A program made the translations under genes and the position numbers. A stretch of DNA of 64,000 nt from the NCBI RefSeq assembly GCF_014648995.1, contig NZ_BMSE01000011.1:62001-126000 (forward strand). Reading direction: 5' to 3'. Position 1 is the stretch's first letter; each line of letters starts with the position of its first letter. The notes beneath the pieces are model-generated. The model was not told where the DNA came from. It ran no database searches and saw nothing but the letters and a program-made list of their open reading frames with translations. Source of the stretch: Streptomyces massasporeus (GTDB taxonomy: Bacteria; Actinomycetota; Actinomycetes; Streptomycetales; Streptomycetaceae). Positions 43,466 to 52,132 of this stretch are shown in pieces.

Positions 43466-43642
43466 TCAGTCGCCGTCCGCCGGAACGACCACGAGGAAGG
43501 CGTCCGACTCCAGATCCATCACGACGGTGGCGGGTTCGCCCTCGGCGCGGCGGCGTGCCGCGTACTCCTCCGCGGGCCACGATCCGCGCGGAGACCCCGC
43601 CGGGAACCGCTCCAACACCTTCGCACTGATGGCCGCAGTCAC
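43466..43642 (-). CDS. 58-residue conserved-type small protein near ssu genes
   Basis: GTG at 43642 with GGGGAGG upstream opens a 58-codon frame ending at 43466: TAAISAKVLERFPAGSPRG, then WPAEEYAARRRAEGEP and VVMDLESDAFLVVVPADGD. The protein is soluble and reads like a small alpha-beta fold. I recall similar short proteins in Streptomyces, but no function is assigned. It lies upstream of the ssu leader on the same strand and may be linked to sulfur use only by position. Confidence 0.65.
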   Translation of the reverse strand: MTAAISAKVLERFPAGSPRGSWPAEEYAARRRAEGEPATVVMDLESDAFLVVVPADGD

Positions 43643-43872
43643 GTCCGCTGCCCTCCCCTGTCCCGCGCCGCCCGCCGGGGCGACGTCGATCGGTCGCTGT
43701 CGTACGCATGCGGATGCCCCCGATCCGCCCGGACATGTACTGCCGGGTAGATCCCGGTACCCTCCGCCGACCTCTACACATAAAGGGAAGATAAGCGCAG
43801 AATGACGCTTACGCGGCGTTTACCGCATACCCCACCAGACGCGGTCGCCCTGCACCATGAAGGAGACGAATC

Positions 43873-44313
43873 ATGGCCAACGTCTCGCCCACCAGAGGTG
43901 ATATCGCCAGCCACCCGGATGCCTCAGAGATGCGGGACCGGTACGCCCGCGTGCTCGGCGGCCGCGATGTGGCGCTCGTGGACGGACCGGTGTTCCTGCT
44001 CGGTCTGTACTGCGCCGCCTCCCCGTGGATCGTCCACTACACGACCAGCCAGCCGGCCCTCGTGACCCACAACCTGATCATGGGCATCGCGATCGGCCTG
44101 CTGGCGCTCGGGTTCACTCGCGCTCCGGAGCGCATGTACGGCCTGAGCTGGGCCATGTGCGCGCTCGGGGCGTGGATGATCATCTCACCGTGGGTCGTCG
44201 GCGAAAGCCCGGACGCCGGTGTCGTGTGGAACAACATCATCATCGGTGCACTGACCGTGATCCTCGGGCTGGTGTGCGCCGGAACGGCGGCGAAGGCCTC
44301 GCCCAGGCCGTAG
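43873..44313 (+). CDS. SPW-repeat membrane protein
   Basis: A 146-residue protein with two SPW repeats, each a pair of membrane helices: LGLYCAASPWIVHYTTSQ and LGAWMIISPWVVGESPDA. The family is widespread in bacteria and of unknown function. A clear stem-loop follows its stop. Upstream, ATAAAGGGAAGATAAGCG near 43782 is AT-rich and may belong to its promoter. Its GAAGGAG-like site sits a few bases before the ATG. Confidence 0.88.
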   Translation: MANVSPTRGDIASHPDASEMRDRYARVLGGRDVALVDGPVFLLGLYCAASPWIVHYTTSQPALVTHNLIMGIAIGLLALGFTRAPERMYGLSWAMCALGAWMIISPWVVGESPDAGVVWNNIIIGALTVILGLVCAGTAAKASPRP

Positions 44314-44334
44314 CGCCCGCCGGAAAGGAGCCGA

Positions 44335-44361
44335 GGGCCGGTCCGCGTCCCGGACCGGCCC
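44335..44361. terminator. Stem-loop terminator after SPW gene
   Basis: GGGCCGGTCCG (44335-44345) pairs exactly with CGGACCGGCCC (44351-44361) around a five-base loop. It stands 22 bases after the SPW-protein stop, so it should end that transcript. It could also protect the convergent epimerase transcript. Confidence 0.65.
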
Positions 44362-44485
44362 GTTCAGGTCGGGCACGCCGATCGGCCCCTGACACGTCCG
44401 CCGCGCCTGTTCGGCCCCCGAAGGCCTCCGCGCCACGTCCGCCGACCGCGCGGGGCTCGGCGGCGGTTCGCCGACGGTGCGGGGC

Positions 44486-45412
44486 TCAGTTGCGGCTCGC
44501 CGACCGCATCGCGGCGAGCCCCTCGCCGCTCGACGCGTAGAGCGGCCTCCAGCCGAGTTCGCTCCCCGCCTTGGCGGTGGACACGCGGAGCCGGGACGCC
44601 ATCATGGTGTGCGCGTACGACATGGGCGTCATCAGCCACAGCGGCACGGTCATCGGCGTGGGCAGCCCGAAGGTCCGGGCCACGGCCTCGACGTGAGCGC
44701 GGAACCCCGTCGGGGTGTCGTCCGCGATGTTGTAGGCCTGCCCCGGCCGGCCGCGCTCCACGACGGCGACCACCGCGCGGGCGGCGTCGGTGAGCTCCAC
44801 CCACGGCAGCACGCGGCCCCGGTCGCCGGGCACGGGGAGTTGCCGCTTGCGCAGCAGGGGCAACAGGGCGTCGGTGCCGCCGGGGCCGTAGAAGCAGCCG
44901 AAGCGGAGCGCGATGCCCTCCAGCCCCTCCGCGCCGAACGCGAGCCGCTCCTTGGTCCGCATCCCCGCGATGTGCCGTTCCAGCCGTGGTGTGCGGCCGG
45001 GCGGCCCGAAGGGGTCGTCCTCGGTGAGCGGGCGGTCGCCGTGGTCGCCATAGCCGTATCCGAAGACCATCGACTCCACGACGAAGCGGCGGGCACCGCA
45101 GGCGCGGGCGGCCTCGACCAGGTGGGCGGTGCCCTCGATGCGCAGCGCGTCGGTGGCGTACATGTCGCTGTCGCGCATGGGTGGCTTGCGCAGGGCGGTC
45201 GCGGCGTGGATCACGGTGTCGAAGCGGTGACCGTCGACCGCGCCCAGCAGCGCGTCGCGGTCCATGAGGTCGGCTCGGATGCCGTTGTCCCCGCTCCGGC
45301 CGAGGCCGGTGACCTTGTGGCCCGCGTCGGTCAGGGCATGGGCGATGTGCCTGCCGAGGACGCCGCTCGCGCCGGCGAGGAGGATGCTCTGGCTCGTGTG
45401 GTTCGTCGTCAT
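44486..45412 (-). CDS. NAD-dependent epimerase/dehydratase (extended SDR)
   Basis: A 308-residue Rossmann-fold protein. LLAGASGVLGRHIAHAL is the NAD(P)-binding Gly motif, and HAATALRKPP follows. The active-site region reads ESMVFGYGYGD, where the standard Tyr-x-x-x-Lys has no Lys, so activity may be altered. Its C-terminal part (YNIADDTPTGFRAHVEAVAR) is typical of sugar-nucleotide-type SDRs. A 22-bp direct repeat lies directly upstream. Confidence 0.87.
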   Translation of the reverse strand: MTTNHTSQSILLAGASGVLGRHIAHALTDAGHKVTGLGRSGDNGIRADLMDRDALLGAVDGHRFDTVIHAATALRKPPMRDSDMYATDALRIEGTAHLVEAARACGARRFVVESMVFGYGYGDHGDRPLTEDDPFGPPGRTPRLERHIAGMRTKERLAFGAEGLEGIALRFGCFYGPGGTDALLPLLRKRQLPVPGDRGRVLPWVELTDAARAVVAVVERGRPGQAYNIADDTPTGFRAHVEAVARTFGLPTPMTVPLWLMTPMSYAHTMMASRLRVSTAKAGSELGWRPLYASSGEGLAAMRSASRN

Positions 45413-45444
45413 GTCAGTGCGACGGACCGGGTGGGCGCGGATGT

Positions 45445-45491
45445 GACATCACCACCACACAGAGGTTGGGACATCACCACCACACAGAGGT
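45445..45491. repeat. 22-bp direct repeat before epimerase gene
   Basis: GACATCACCACCACACAGAG (first 20 bases) starts at 45445 and again at 45470; each copy is 22 bases and the period is 25. Both lie within 80 bases upstream of the leftward epimerase start and contain GTGGTGGTGATG on that strand. They may be regulator sites on nearly the same helical face, or a short slippage duplication. Confidence 0.6.
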
Positions 45492-45517
45492 GAGGTCACA
45501 CCCGCATCCACGCTCGG

Positions 45518-46291
45518 CTAGGACGCGTACTCGTACGGCGTCGTGGTCGTCAGCGACAGAAAGCCGAGCCGTTCCAGGATCGGCCGGCTCTGGCTGGAGG
45601 CGTCGACCTGGAGGTAGCGGTAGCCGCGGGTCGCCGCGGCGTGAGCCCGGTGGGCCACCAGGGTGCGGTAGATGCCGCGGCCGCGCCAGCCCGGGACGGT
45701 GCCGCCTCCCCACAGACCGGCGAAGGGCGTGCCGGGCACAAGCTCCATGCGCGCCGCGCTCACCGGCTCGTCGCCGGCCATCGCCACGACGGCGACCACG
45801 CTGTCCGGGTCGGAGAGCCGGGCGAGGAGCTGGTGGCGCAGCCAGGAGCTGTCGGCGCCGAACGCCTTCTCGTGCACGTCGGCGACGAGATCGACGCCCG
45901 CCGGGTCGGTGACCTGCACGACGCGCACGCCCTCGGGCGGTGCGGCGTCGCGGGCCAGACCGGCGGCCTCTCCGATCATCAGCGTCTCCTCGGGCCCGGG
46001 GGTGAACCCGGCCGCGCGCAGCCGCCGCCCGAGGTCCGCCGGCCGGTCGTGCCCGTACAGCTTCCACTCGAAGTCGAGGCCGAGCCCGGTGTAGTGGCCG
46101 ATCTGCCCGGCGATCGCCGCGTCCGCTCCGGCCTCGTCCAGGGCGGACCACAGCACGCCGTTCCAGCCCGGCGCCGGGGCGACCTGGCGGACGACGCCGC
46201 CGGTCCGCTCGACACGGGCGTCGGGACCGTCCGGCCGCGCTCCCTCGCGCAGGTCGCGGTCGAACAGGGTGAGCAGCTCGGCATGATCCAT
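45518..46291 (-). CDS. GNAT-family N-acetyltransferase
   Basis: A 257-residue protein. The C-terminal half is a GNAT domain: VVAVVAMAGDEPVSAARMEL, then GLWGGGTVPGWRGRGIYRTL, where the acetyl-CoA pyrophosphate loop is, and SRPILERLGFLSL. The N-terminal half is a second, degenerate GNAT-like unit. The substrate is unknown. It lies upstream of the epimerase in the same direction, separated by 105 bases. Confidence 0.88.
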   Translation of the reverse strand: MDHAELLTLFDRDLREGARPDGPDARVERTGGVVRQVAPAPGWNGVLWSALDEAGADAAIAGQIGHYTGLGLDFEWKLYGHDRPADLGRRLRAAGFTPGPEETLMIGEAAGLARDAAPPEGVRVVQVTDPAGVDLVADVHEKAFGADSSWLRHQLLARLSDPDSVVAVVAMAGDEPVSAARMELVPGTPFAGLWGGGTVPGWRGRGIYRTLVAHRAHAAATRGYRYLQVDASSQSRPILERLGFLSLTTTTPYEYAS

Positions 46292-46438
46292 GGACAGACC
46301 TCAGCAGCCGCCGGGCCGTATGGCAAAGGGTTTTCCGGCACGGCGGCACTCCCCCGGCCCGGCAGCCCCGTTCCTTTGTCCCGGTGTCGCGGCACCATAG
46401 GCTCCTGTTGATCACGTCGTCACGGGAAAGGCCGGCCC

Positions 46439-46924
46439 ATGGTCGTGAAGGACACGGAACTGCCGCATCTGCGCCGCTGCGTGGAACTCGCCGCCGAGGC
46501 CCTGGAGGCCGGGGACGAGCCGTTCGGGTCGGTCCTGGTGGGCGGGGACGGCACCGTCCTCGCCGAGGACCACAACCGCGTGGCCTCGGGCGACCGCACC
46601 CGGCACCCCGAGTTCGAGCTGGCGCGCTGGTCCGCGGCGCACCTCACACCCGGGGAGCGGGTGGCCGCCACGGTCTACACCTCCGGCGAGCACTGCCCGA
46701 TGTGTGCGGCCGCGCACGCCTGGGTCGGCCTCGGCCGCATCGTCTACGTCGCCTCGTCCGAGCAACTCGGCTCATGGCTGTCGGAGTTGGGGGTCCCCGC
46801 CCCGCCGGTGCGGGCACTCCCCGTGCATGAGGTCGCACCCGGGGTGACCGTGGACGGTCCGGTACCCGAACTGGCCGAGCAGATCAGGGAGTTGCACCTC
46901 AGGTTTCACCGCGGTCGCGTCTGA
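46439..46924 (+). CDS. CDA-fold nucleoside/base deaminase
   Basis: A 161-residue cytidine-deaminase-fold protein. The zinc site is canonical: HPEFE (His and catalytic Glu) and CPMCAAAH (two Cys). GDEPFGSVLVGGDG is typical of the guanine deaminase/tRNA-adenosine deaminase group. The substrate could be guanine, cytosine or a pterin-like base. ATG 46439 is preceded by GGAAAGG. It is divergent from the GNAT gene. Confidence 0.9.
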   Translation: MVVKDTELPHLRRCVELAAEALEAGDEPFGSVLVGGDGTVLAEDHNRVASGDRTRHPEFELARWSAAHLTPGERVAATVYTSGEHCPMCAAAHAWVGLGRIVYVASSEQLGSWLSELGVPAPPVRALPVHEVAPGVTVDGPVPELAEQIRELHLRFHRGRV

Positions 46925-47076
46925 GACACCGGTTCGGGAGGCGTGATGCCGCCCTGCGGGGCACGCGCCCGAGATGCAGGGCCGCTCGGACGAACCTACG
47001 ATCGATTCCGATTGGACCAACAGGACCAGGTGTAAGACCAGGCGTACGCCCCGGTCTCCCCGACGGGGGGAGGCAC

Positions 47077-50000
47077 ATGTCCTCGCTGCCGGCACGTCGG
47101 CTCATGGCCGTCTACATCACCCTGGTCGCGGTCGTCACCGTCGTGTACATGACCGTCCCGGTGATGGTTCCCGTGATGTGGGCCGTGATGGGGCTGGCCG
47201 GGGTCGCCGCCATCCTGATCGGCACCCGCCTCTACCGGCCCGCCCACCAGTGGCCCTGGTGGGTCCTGGCAGCGGGCTTGCTCGTCTTCATCGCGGGCGA
47301 CACGTACTACTTCGTGATGGAGCAGTACCTGGGAGCCTCCAACCCGTTCCCCTCCCCGGCCGACGCCTGCTACCTGGCCATGTACCCGCTCATCGCGATC
47401 GGCCTGTCAGGGCTGGTGCGCCACCGGTGGGCCGACCGCGACCTGCCGAGCCTGCTCGACGCGCTGATCGTCACCGCCGGCCTCGCGCTGCCCGTGTGGG
47501 TGTACCTGGTGCAACCGCTGACCGTGGTGCAGGGCATGACCTGGCAGCAGAGGGCCATCAGCATCGCCTACCCCCTCGGCGACATCCTCGTACTGGCCCT
47601 GCTGGTCCGGCTGCTCACCCCCAGCCCGCTCGACGGTTCCAATCGCGCCGTACGGCTGCTGGTCGCCGGCACGGTGACCCTGCTCGTCACCGACATCGCC
47701 TACGGGATCCTGCAGTTGTACGACGTGTGGGAGACCGGCAGCTTCCTGGATCTCGGCTGGGTCGCCTTCTACACCGCCTGGGGCCTGGCGGCGCTGCATC
47801 CGTCCATGGTCGAGCTGACGGCCTCCGTGCCCCAGCGGGAGTCCCTGCTGCCGCCGCCGCGCCGGCTGGTCATGCTCGCCGTGGCCACATTCATCGCGCC
47901 GGGGATCCTGCTCTGGGAGGGGCTGAGCGGTCAGACCCGGGACGCCGCCGTGATCGCGGTCTTCTCGGGCGTGCTGTTCCTCCTGGTGATCCTGCGGCTG
48001 GCGGGGATGGTCGTGGCCCATCGCCACGCCGTCACACGCGAACTGGCCCTGCGGGGAGCGGCCGCGTCGCTGGTCTCCGCCTTCCGGCAGCAGGAGGTCG
48101 ACCAGTCCTGCCGCGAGGCCGTCGACCGGCTGATGGGCCCGGAGATACCGCATCGGACCATGCTGCTCCCGACGGAGCACGCACCGGATCTGGGCACCCG
48201 CGGCACCCGGCTGGTGAGCCCGGCCGCCCTCGGCCCCGCGGTCGCCGCCGGGCTGGACGGCCTGCCGTCGGTCCTGGCGTGCCCCATGACCCAGCCGGAC
48301 CGTCCGACCGGAGCGGTGCCGGGCATCCTGCTGGTCGCCGCCCCCGAGCGGCAGCTCAACGAGACCTGGGGCTCCCTGGAGATCCTGGCCTCGCACGCGG
48401 GCCTGGCCATGGAGCGCGTCGCGCTGCGCCAGGAGGTGGTCCGGCGGGAGAACGAGGCGTACTTCCGCACGCTCGTCCGCAACGCCGCCGACGTCATCCT
48501 GATCCTGGAGGACGACGACACCGTGCGGTACGCCAGCCCGTCCGCGCGGACGGTCTTCGGCACCGACGAGCTCCTCGGCGTGTCGCTGCCGGACCTGGTG
48601 GATCCGAGTGACCGGCAGCGGGCCGCTCGGCAGCTGACCGCCGTACGGGAGCGAGGCGCGCGCGGCGGGCACGATCACTGGTGGGTCCGGCGCCAGGAGG
48701 GGCGCGTCGAGGTGGAGGTCCGGTTCAGCGACTTCCGGGACGAGCGGACCGTGTCCGGGCTGGTGGTGACGCTGCGGGACGTGACCGAGCAGCGGCGCCT
48801 GGAGCAGGAGCTGACACAGCGGGCCTTCCACGACTCCCTGACCGGGCTGCCCAACCGGACCCTGTTGCTGGAGCGGATCGAGCGCGCCCTGCTGCGCGGC
48901 CGCCGCGAGTCGGCCCTGACCTGTCTGCTCTTCATCGACCTCGACGACTTCAAGCTGGTCAACGACACCATGGGGCACCGGGCGGGCGATCATCTGCTGG
49001 TCGCCGTCGGCAACCGGCTCTCCCGGGCGCTGCGGCGCACCGACACCGCCGCCCGGCTCGGTGGCGACGAGTTCGCCGTACTGATGGAGGACGCCAAGCA
49101 GCCCTTGGACGCCGAGCTGCTGGCGGCGCAGGTCATCCAGACGCTGGGACGGTCGTTCGATCTGGCCGACGAGTCCGTGACGGTGTCGGCCAGTGTGGGC
49201 GTGGCCACGGCACGTGACAGCACGGACGCGGAGCAGCTGCTGGGCCATGCCGACCTCGCGCTGTACGCGGCGAAGGCGGCGGGCAAGAGGCAGTGGCGCC
49301 GCTTCAAGCCCCTGCTGCGCAGCCGCATGGTCGAGCGGCACGATCTGCAGACCCAGCTTGCCCAGGCGGTCGCCGACAAGGCGTTCGGGCTGCGCTACCA
49401 GCCGGTCGTGGACATCACCGGGGGCGAGGTCGTCGGGTTCGAGGCGCTGGTGCGCTGGCCGGACGAGCGCCGGCCTGCCGTCGCCCCTCACCAGTTCATC
49501 AGCCTCGCCGAGGAGACCGGGCACATCGCCGCGCTGGGCTCGTGGGTGATGGAGAACGCGGTCAACGACATCGTGGGACTGCAACGGCTGCCGGGCCCCG
49601 CCCGGCCGCCGTACGTCAGTGTGAACGTCTCCGCCCGTCAGTTCCGCGACGCCGGGTTCATCGAACAGGTCGGTGAGGCGCTGAGCACACCGGGCCTCGA
49701 ACCGGGATCGCTGCAACTGGAGCTGACGGAGACGGTGCTGCTGCAGCGCGACGACCGGCTCCAGACGGTGCTGTCCACGCTGAAGGAACTCGGGGTGCAC
49801 ATCGCGGTCGACGACTTCGGCACCGGCTTCTCCTCACTGCGCTACCTGCAGGACTTCCCCATCGACGTGCTGAAGATCGACAAGTCGTTCATCGACAACA
49901 TCGCGCGCGACGCCCAGCAGGTCGCCCTGGTCGAGGGCATCGTGCGGATCGCGGACACGCTGGGCCTGCAGGTCATCGCGGAGGGGATCGAGGACACCGC

Positions 50001-51381
50001 GCAGCGGGATCTGCTGGTCGGGATGGGGTGCCGGTTCGGGCAGGGGTACCTGTTCGCCCGGCCGATGACGGTGCAGCAGAGTGCGCAGGTGCTGCGGGAG
50101 CCGACCGTCCGTCCGTTCGCGCCGGCCCGCACTCCGCGGCCCCGGATCGACGCCGCCCGGGGACGCCGGGAGGCGCGCTGGGCGGACCTGGAGCATCTGC
50201 GGCGCACCAGCCCGATGAGCGACGCCGTCCTGGACGAGGTCCGCGGCCGGCACATCCGCAGCGGCGACCACTGGCTGATCGACTTCGCGTCGTGCAACTA
50301 CCTGGGCTTCGACTGGGACCCGGAGATCATGGACGCGGTCGATCCCGCTGTGCGCCAGTGGGGCACGCACCCCAGCTGGTCGCGGCTGCTGGGCAGCCCA
50401 CGCCTGTACCCCGACATCGAGGAGCGGCTCGCCGCACTGCTGGGCGCGCCGGACACGCTGCTGCTGCCCACACTGACGCTGGTCCACTCCTCGGTGATCC
50501 CGGCCATCGTCGAGGACGGCCATGTCTTCGTGGAGGCGACCGCGCACCGCACGGTGTACGACGGCTGTGTGGCCGCCCGGGCCCAGGGCGCGACCCTGCA
50601 CCGCTTCCACGCCGAACGGCTCGACGACCTGCGCACCCAGCTGGCCGGGGTGCCGCCGGGGACACCGCGGCTGGTGTGCCTTGACGGCGTCAACAGCATG
50701 AGCGGCAACATCCCCGACCTGCCCTCCCTGGCGGCGGTGTGCCGCTCCGAGGGCGCGACGCTGTACGTGGACGACGCGCACGGCTTCGGGGTGATCGGGG
50801 AGCGCGACCCGGCCGAGACGTGCCCGTACGGCATGCGCGGCAACTGCGTGGTGCGGCACACCGGGGAGTCGTACGACGGGGTCGTGCTCGTGGGCGGATT
50901 CTCGAAGGCGTACTCGTCCTTGCTGGCGTTCCTCGCGCTGCCGTCGGAGCTCAAGAACCGGCTGAAGACCGCGGCGGCGCCCTATCTGTACTCGGGGCCG
51001 TCGCCGACGGCGTCCTTGGCGACCGCGCTCGCCGGGCTGGACGTCAACGAGCGCCGGGGTGACGCGATCCGGGCCGACCTGTACCGCAAGACGGTCCGGG
51101 TGCTCGACCACCTGGAGGGCATGGGGGTGAGCACCCTCAACTCGGACCGGCTGCCGATCGTGGAGGTGCCGCTGGCGAACCCGGCCGACCTGGACGCGGT
51201 CGCCGCGTTCCTGTGGGAGGAGGGCGTTTACGTGACGCTGGCCGCCTACCCGCTGGTCCCGCGCGACCGGGTGGGGTTCCGCGTCCAGCTCACCGCCCTC
51301 AACTCCGACGAGGACATCGACCACCTGAACGGGACCCTCAACCGATTGTCCGAGCGTTTCCCGCTGCGGCTGAAGGGCTAG
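47077..51381 (+). CDS. Membrane PAS-GGDEF-EAL protein fused to PLP-dependent oxoamine-synthase-like domain
   Basis: A 1434-residue protein. Residues 1-325 carry about nine membrane helices. A GAF-like stretch (330-455) and PAS (about 460-570, EAYFRTLVRNAADVILIL) follow. GGDEF is canonical at 662-666 with an RxxD inhibitory site five residues before it. EAL is at 789-791 with DDFGTGFSS and EGIED intact, so both synthesis and hydrolysis of cyclic-di-GMP look possible. After a 20-residue linker, residues 1030-1434 form a type I PLP enzyme like AONS/serine palmitoyltransferase/CqsA: FASCNYLGFDWDPEIMDAV, DDAHGFG (Asp1232, His1235) and GGFSKAYSS with Lys1277. I know of no described fusion of this kind. 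A methyltransferase gene follows after six bases. Confidence 0.88.
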   Translation: MSSLPARRLMAVYITLVAVVTVVYMTVPVMVPVMWAVMGLAGVAAILIGTRLYRPAHQWPWWVLAAGLLVFIAGDTYYFVMEQYLGASNPFPSPADACYLAMYPLIAIGLSGLVRHRWADRDLPSLLDALIVTAGLALPVWVYLVQPLTVVQGMTWQQRAISIAYPLGDILVLALLVRLLTPSPLDGSNRAVRLLVAGTVTLLVTDIAYGILQLYDVWETGSFLDLGWVAFYTAWGLAALHPSMVELTASVPQRESLLPPPRRLVMLAVATFIAPGILLWEGLSGQTRDAAVIAVFSGVLFLLVILRLAGMVVAHRHAVTRELALRGAAASLVSAFRQQEVDQSCREAVDRLMGPEIPHRTMLLPTEHAPDLGTRGTRLVSPAALGPAVAAGLDGLPSVLACPMTQPDRPTGAVPGILLVAAPERQLNETWGSLEILASHAGLAMERVALRQEVVRRENEAYFRTLVRNAADVILILEDDDTVRYASPSARTVFGTDELLGVSLPDLVDPSDRQRAARQLTAVRERGARGGHDHWWVRRQEGRVEVEVRFSDFRDERTVSGLVVTLRDVTEQRRLEQELTQRAFHDSLTGLPNRTLLLERIERALLRGRRESALTCLLFIDLDDFKLVNDTMGHRAGDHLLVAVGNRLSRALRRTDTAARLGGDEFAVLMEDAKQPLDAELLAAQVIQTLGRSFDLADESVTVSASVGVATARDSTDAEQLLGHADLALYAAKAAGKRQWRRFKPLLRSRMVERHDLQTQLAQAVADKAFGLRYQPVVDITGGEVVGFEALVRWPDERRPAVAPHQFISLAEETGHIAALGSWVMENAVNDIVGLQRLPGPARPPYVSVNVSARQFRDAGFIEQVGEALSTPGLEPGSLQLELTETVLLQRDDRLQTVLSTLKELGVHIAVDDFGTGFSSLRYLQDFPIDVLKIDKSFIDNIARDAQQVALVEGIVRIADTLGLQVIAEGIEDTAQRDLLVGMGCRFGQGYLFARPMTVQQSAQVLREPTVRPFAPARTPRPRIDAARGRREARWADLEHLRRTSPMSDAVLDEVRGRHIRSGDHWLIDFASCNYLGFDWDPEIMDAVDPAVRQWGTHPSWSRLLGSPRLYPDIEERLAALLGAPDTLLLPTLTLVHSSVIPAIVEDGHVFVEATAHRTVYDGCVAARAQGATLHRFHAERLDDLRTQLAGVPPGTPRLVCLDGVNSMSGNIPDLPSLAAVCRSEGATLYVDDAHGFGVIGERDPAETCPYGMRGNCVVRHTGESYDGVVLVGGFSKAYSSLLAFLALPSELKNRLKTAAAPYLYSGPSPTASLATALAGLDVNERRGDAIRADLYRKTVRVLDHLEGMGVSTLNSDRLPIVEVPLANPADLDAVAAFLWEEGVYVTLAAYPLVPRDRVGFRVQLTALNSDEDIDHLNGTLNRLSERFPLRLKG

Positions 51382-51387
51382 CCGGCC

Positions 51388-52122
51388 ATGACGACGCACA
51401 ACGACGATGTGGACTGGGACCGCTGGCCGGTCGCCGACTACCTCGCGGAGAACTACCGCGAAGTGCACGCCTCGGACGCGGCGGTCATCGCGCACCACTC
51501 CGGGTTCTACCGGGGCCTGCCACCCGGCGGGATCGCCCGCTCGGTGGAGTTCGGCGCGGGCCCCAACCTGTACCCGCTGATGCTCGCGTCCGCCGCCTGC
51601 CGCAGGATCGACGCCGTGGAGGCCGGAGCGGGCAACGTCTCCTACCTCGAGGACCAGATCTGTCACCGGCTGGACGCGAGCTGGCTGCCCTTCCACGAGC
51701 TGTGCCGGCGGCTCAACCCCGAGGTGCCCGCGACGCTGGCCGGTGCGCTGGCCCCGGTGCACATCGTGCACGCCGACGTCCGGGAGCTGCCGCCGGGCGC
51801 GTACGAACTGGCCTCCATGCACTTCGTAGCCGAGAGCGTGACGGAGGACTTCGCCGAGTTCGCCGACCTCTGCCGCACCTTCGTCCGCACCGCCCGGCCG
51901 GGCGGCCACCTGGTCGCCGCGTTCATGGAGAACATGCCGACGTACCGCATCGGACCCGCCTCCCGCTGGCCGGGCTGTCCGGTGAGCCCGGCGACCGTCA
52001 CGGAGGTCTTCACGCCCCTGACCCGGGACCTGGACGTGACCCACATCGACATGGACCCGACCCTGCCGGACTACGGGGACTCGGGGATGGTGCTGCTCAC
52101 AGGGGTGGCTGAGGCGGTGTAG
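51388..52122 (+). CDS. SAM-dependent methyltransferase, NNMT/PNMT/TEMT-like
   Basis: A 244-residue class I methyltransferase. VEFGAGPNLYPLMLASA is the SAM-binding motif I, AVEAGAGNVSYLE motif II, and ELASMHFVAESVTEDFAEF the post-motif region. WPVADYLAENYREV at the start is typical of the NNMT/PNMT/TEMT group, which methylates small amines and other nucleophiles. It starts six bases after the GGDEF-EAL-PLP gene, so both are co-translated. It may methylate the amine produced by that PLP domain. This is inference from gene order. Confidence 0.87.
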   Translation: MTTHNDDVDWDRWPVADYLAENYREVHASDAAVIAHHSGFYRGLPPGGIARSVEFGAGPNLYPLMLASAACRRIDAVEAGAGNVSYLEDQICHRLDASWLPFHELCRRLNPEVPATLAGALAPVHIVHADVRELPPGAYELASMHFVAESVTEDFAEFADLCRTFVRTARPGGHLVAAFMENMPTYRIGPASRWPGCPVSPATVTEVFTPLTRDLDVTHIDMDPTLPDYGDSGMVLLTGVAEAV

Positions 52123-52132
52123 CCCGTGCGGG

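Noticed and set aside
47407..49800. 797-residue leftward frame opposite the GGDEF-EAL gene
   Set aside because: Composition of a shadow frame with no domain, against a plus-strand protein with canonical motifs.
49834..52044. 736-residue leftward frame opposite the PLP domain and methyltransferase
   Set aside because: Same antisense composition; no start site or motif.
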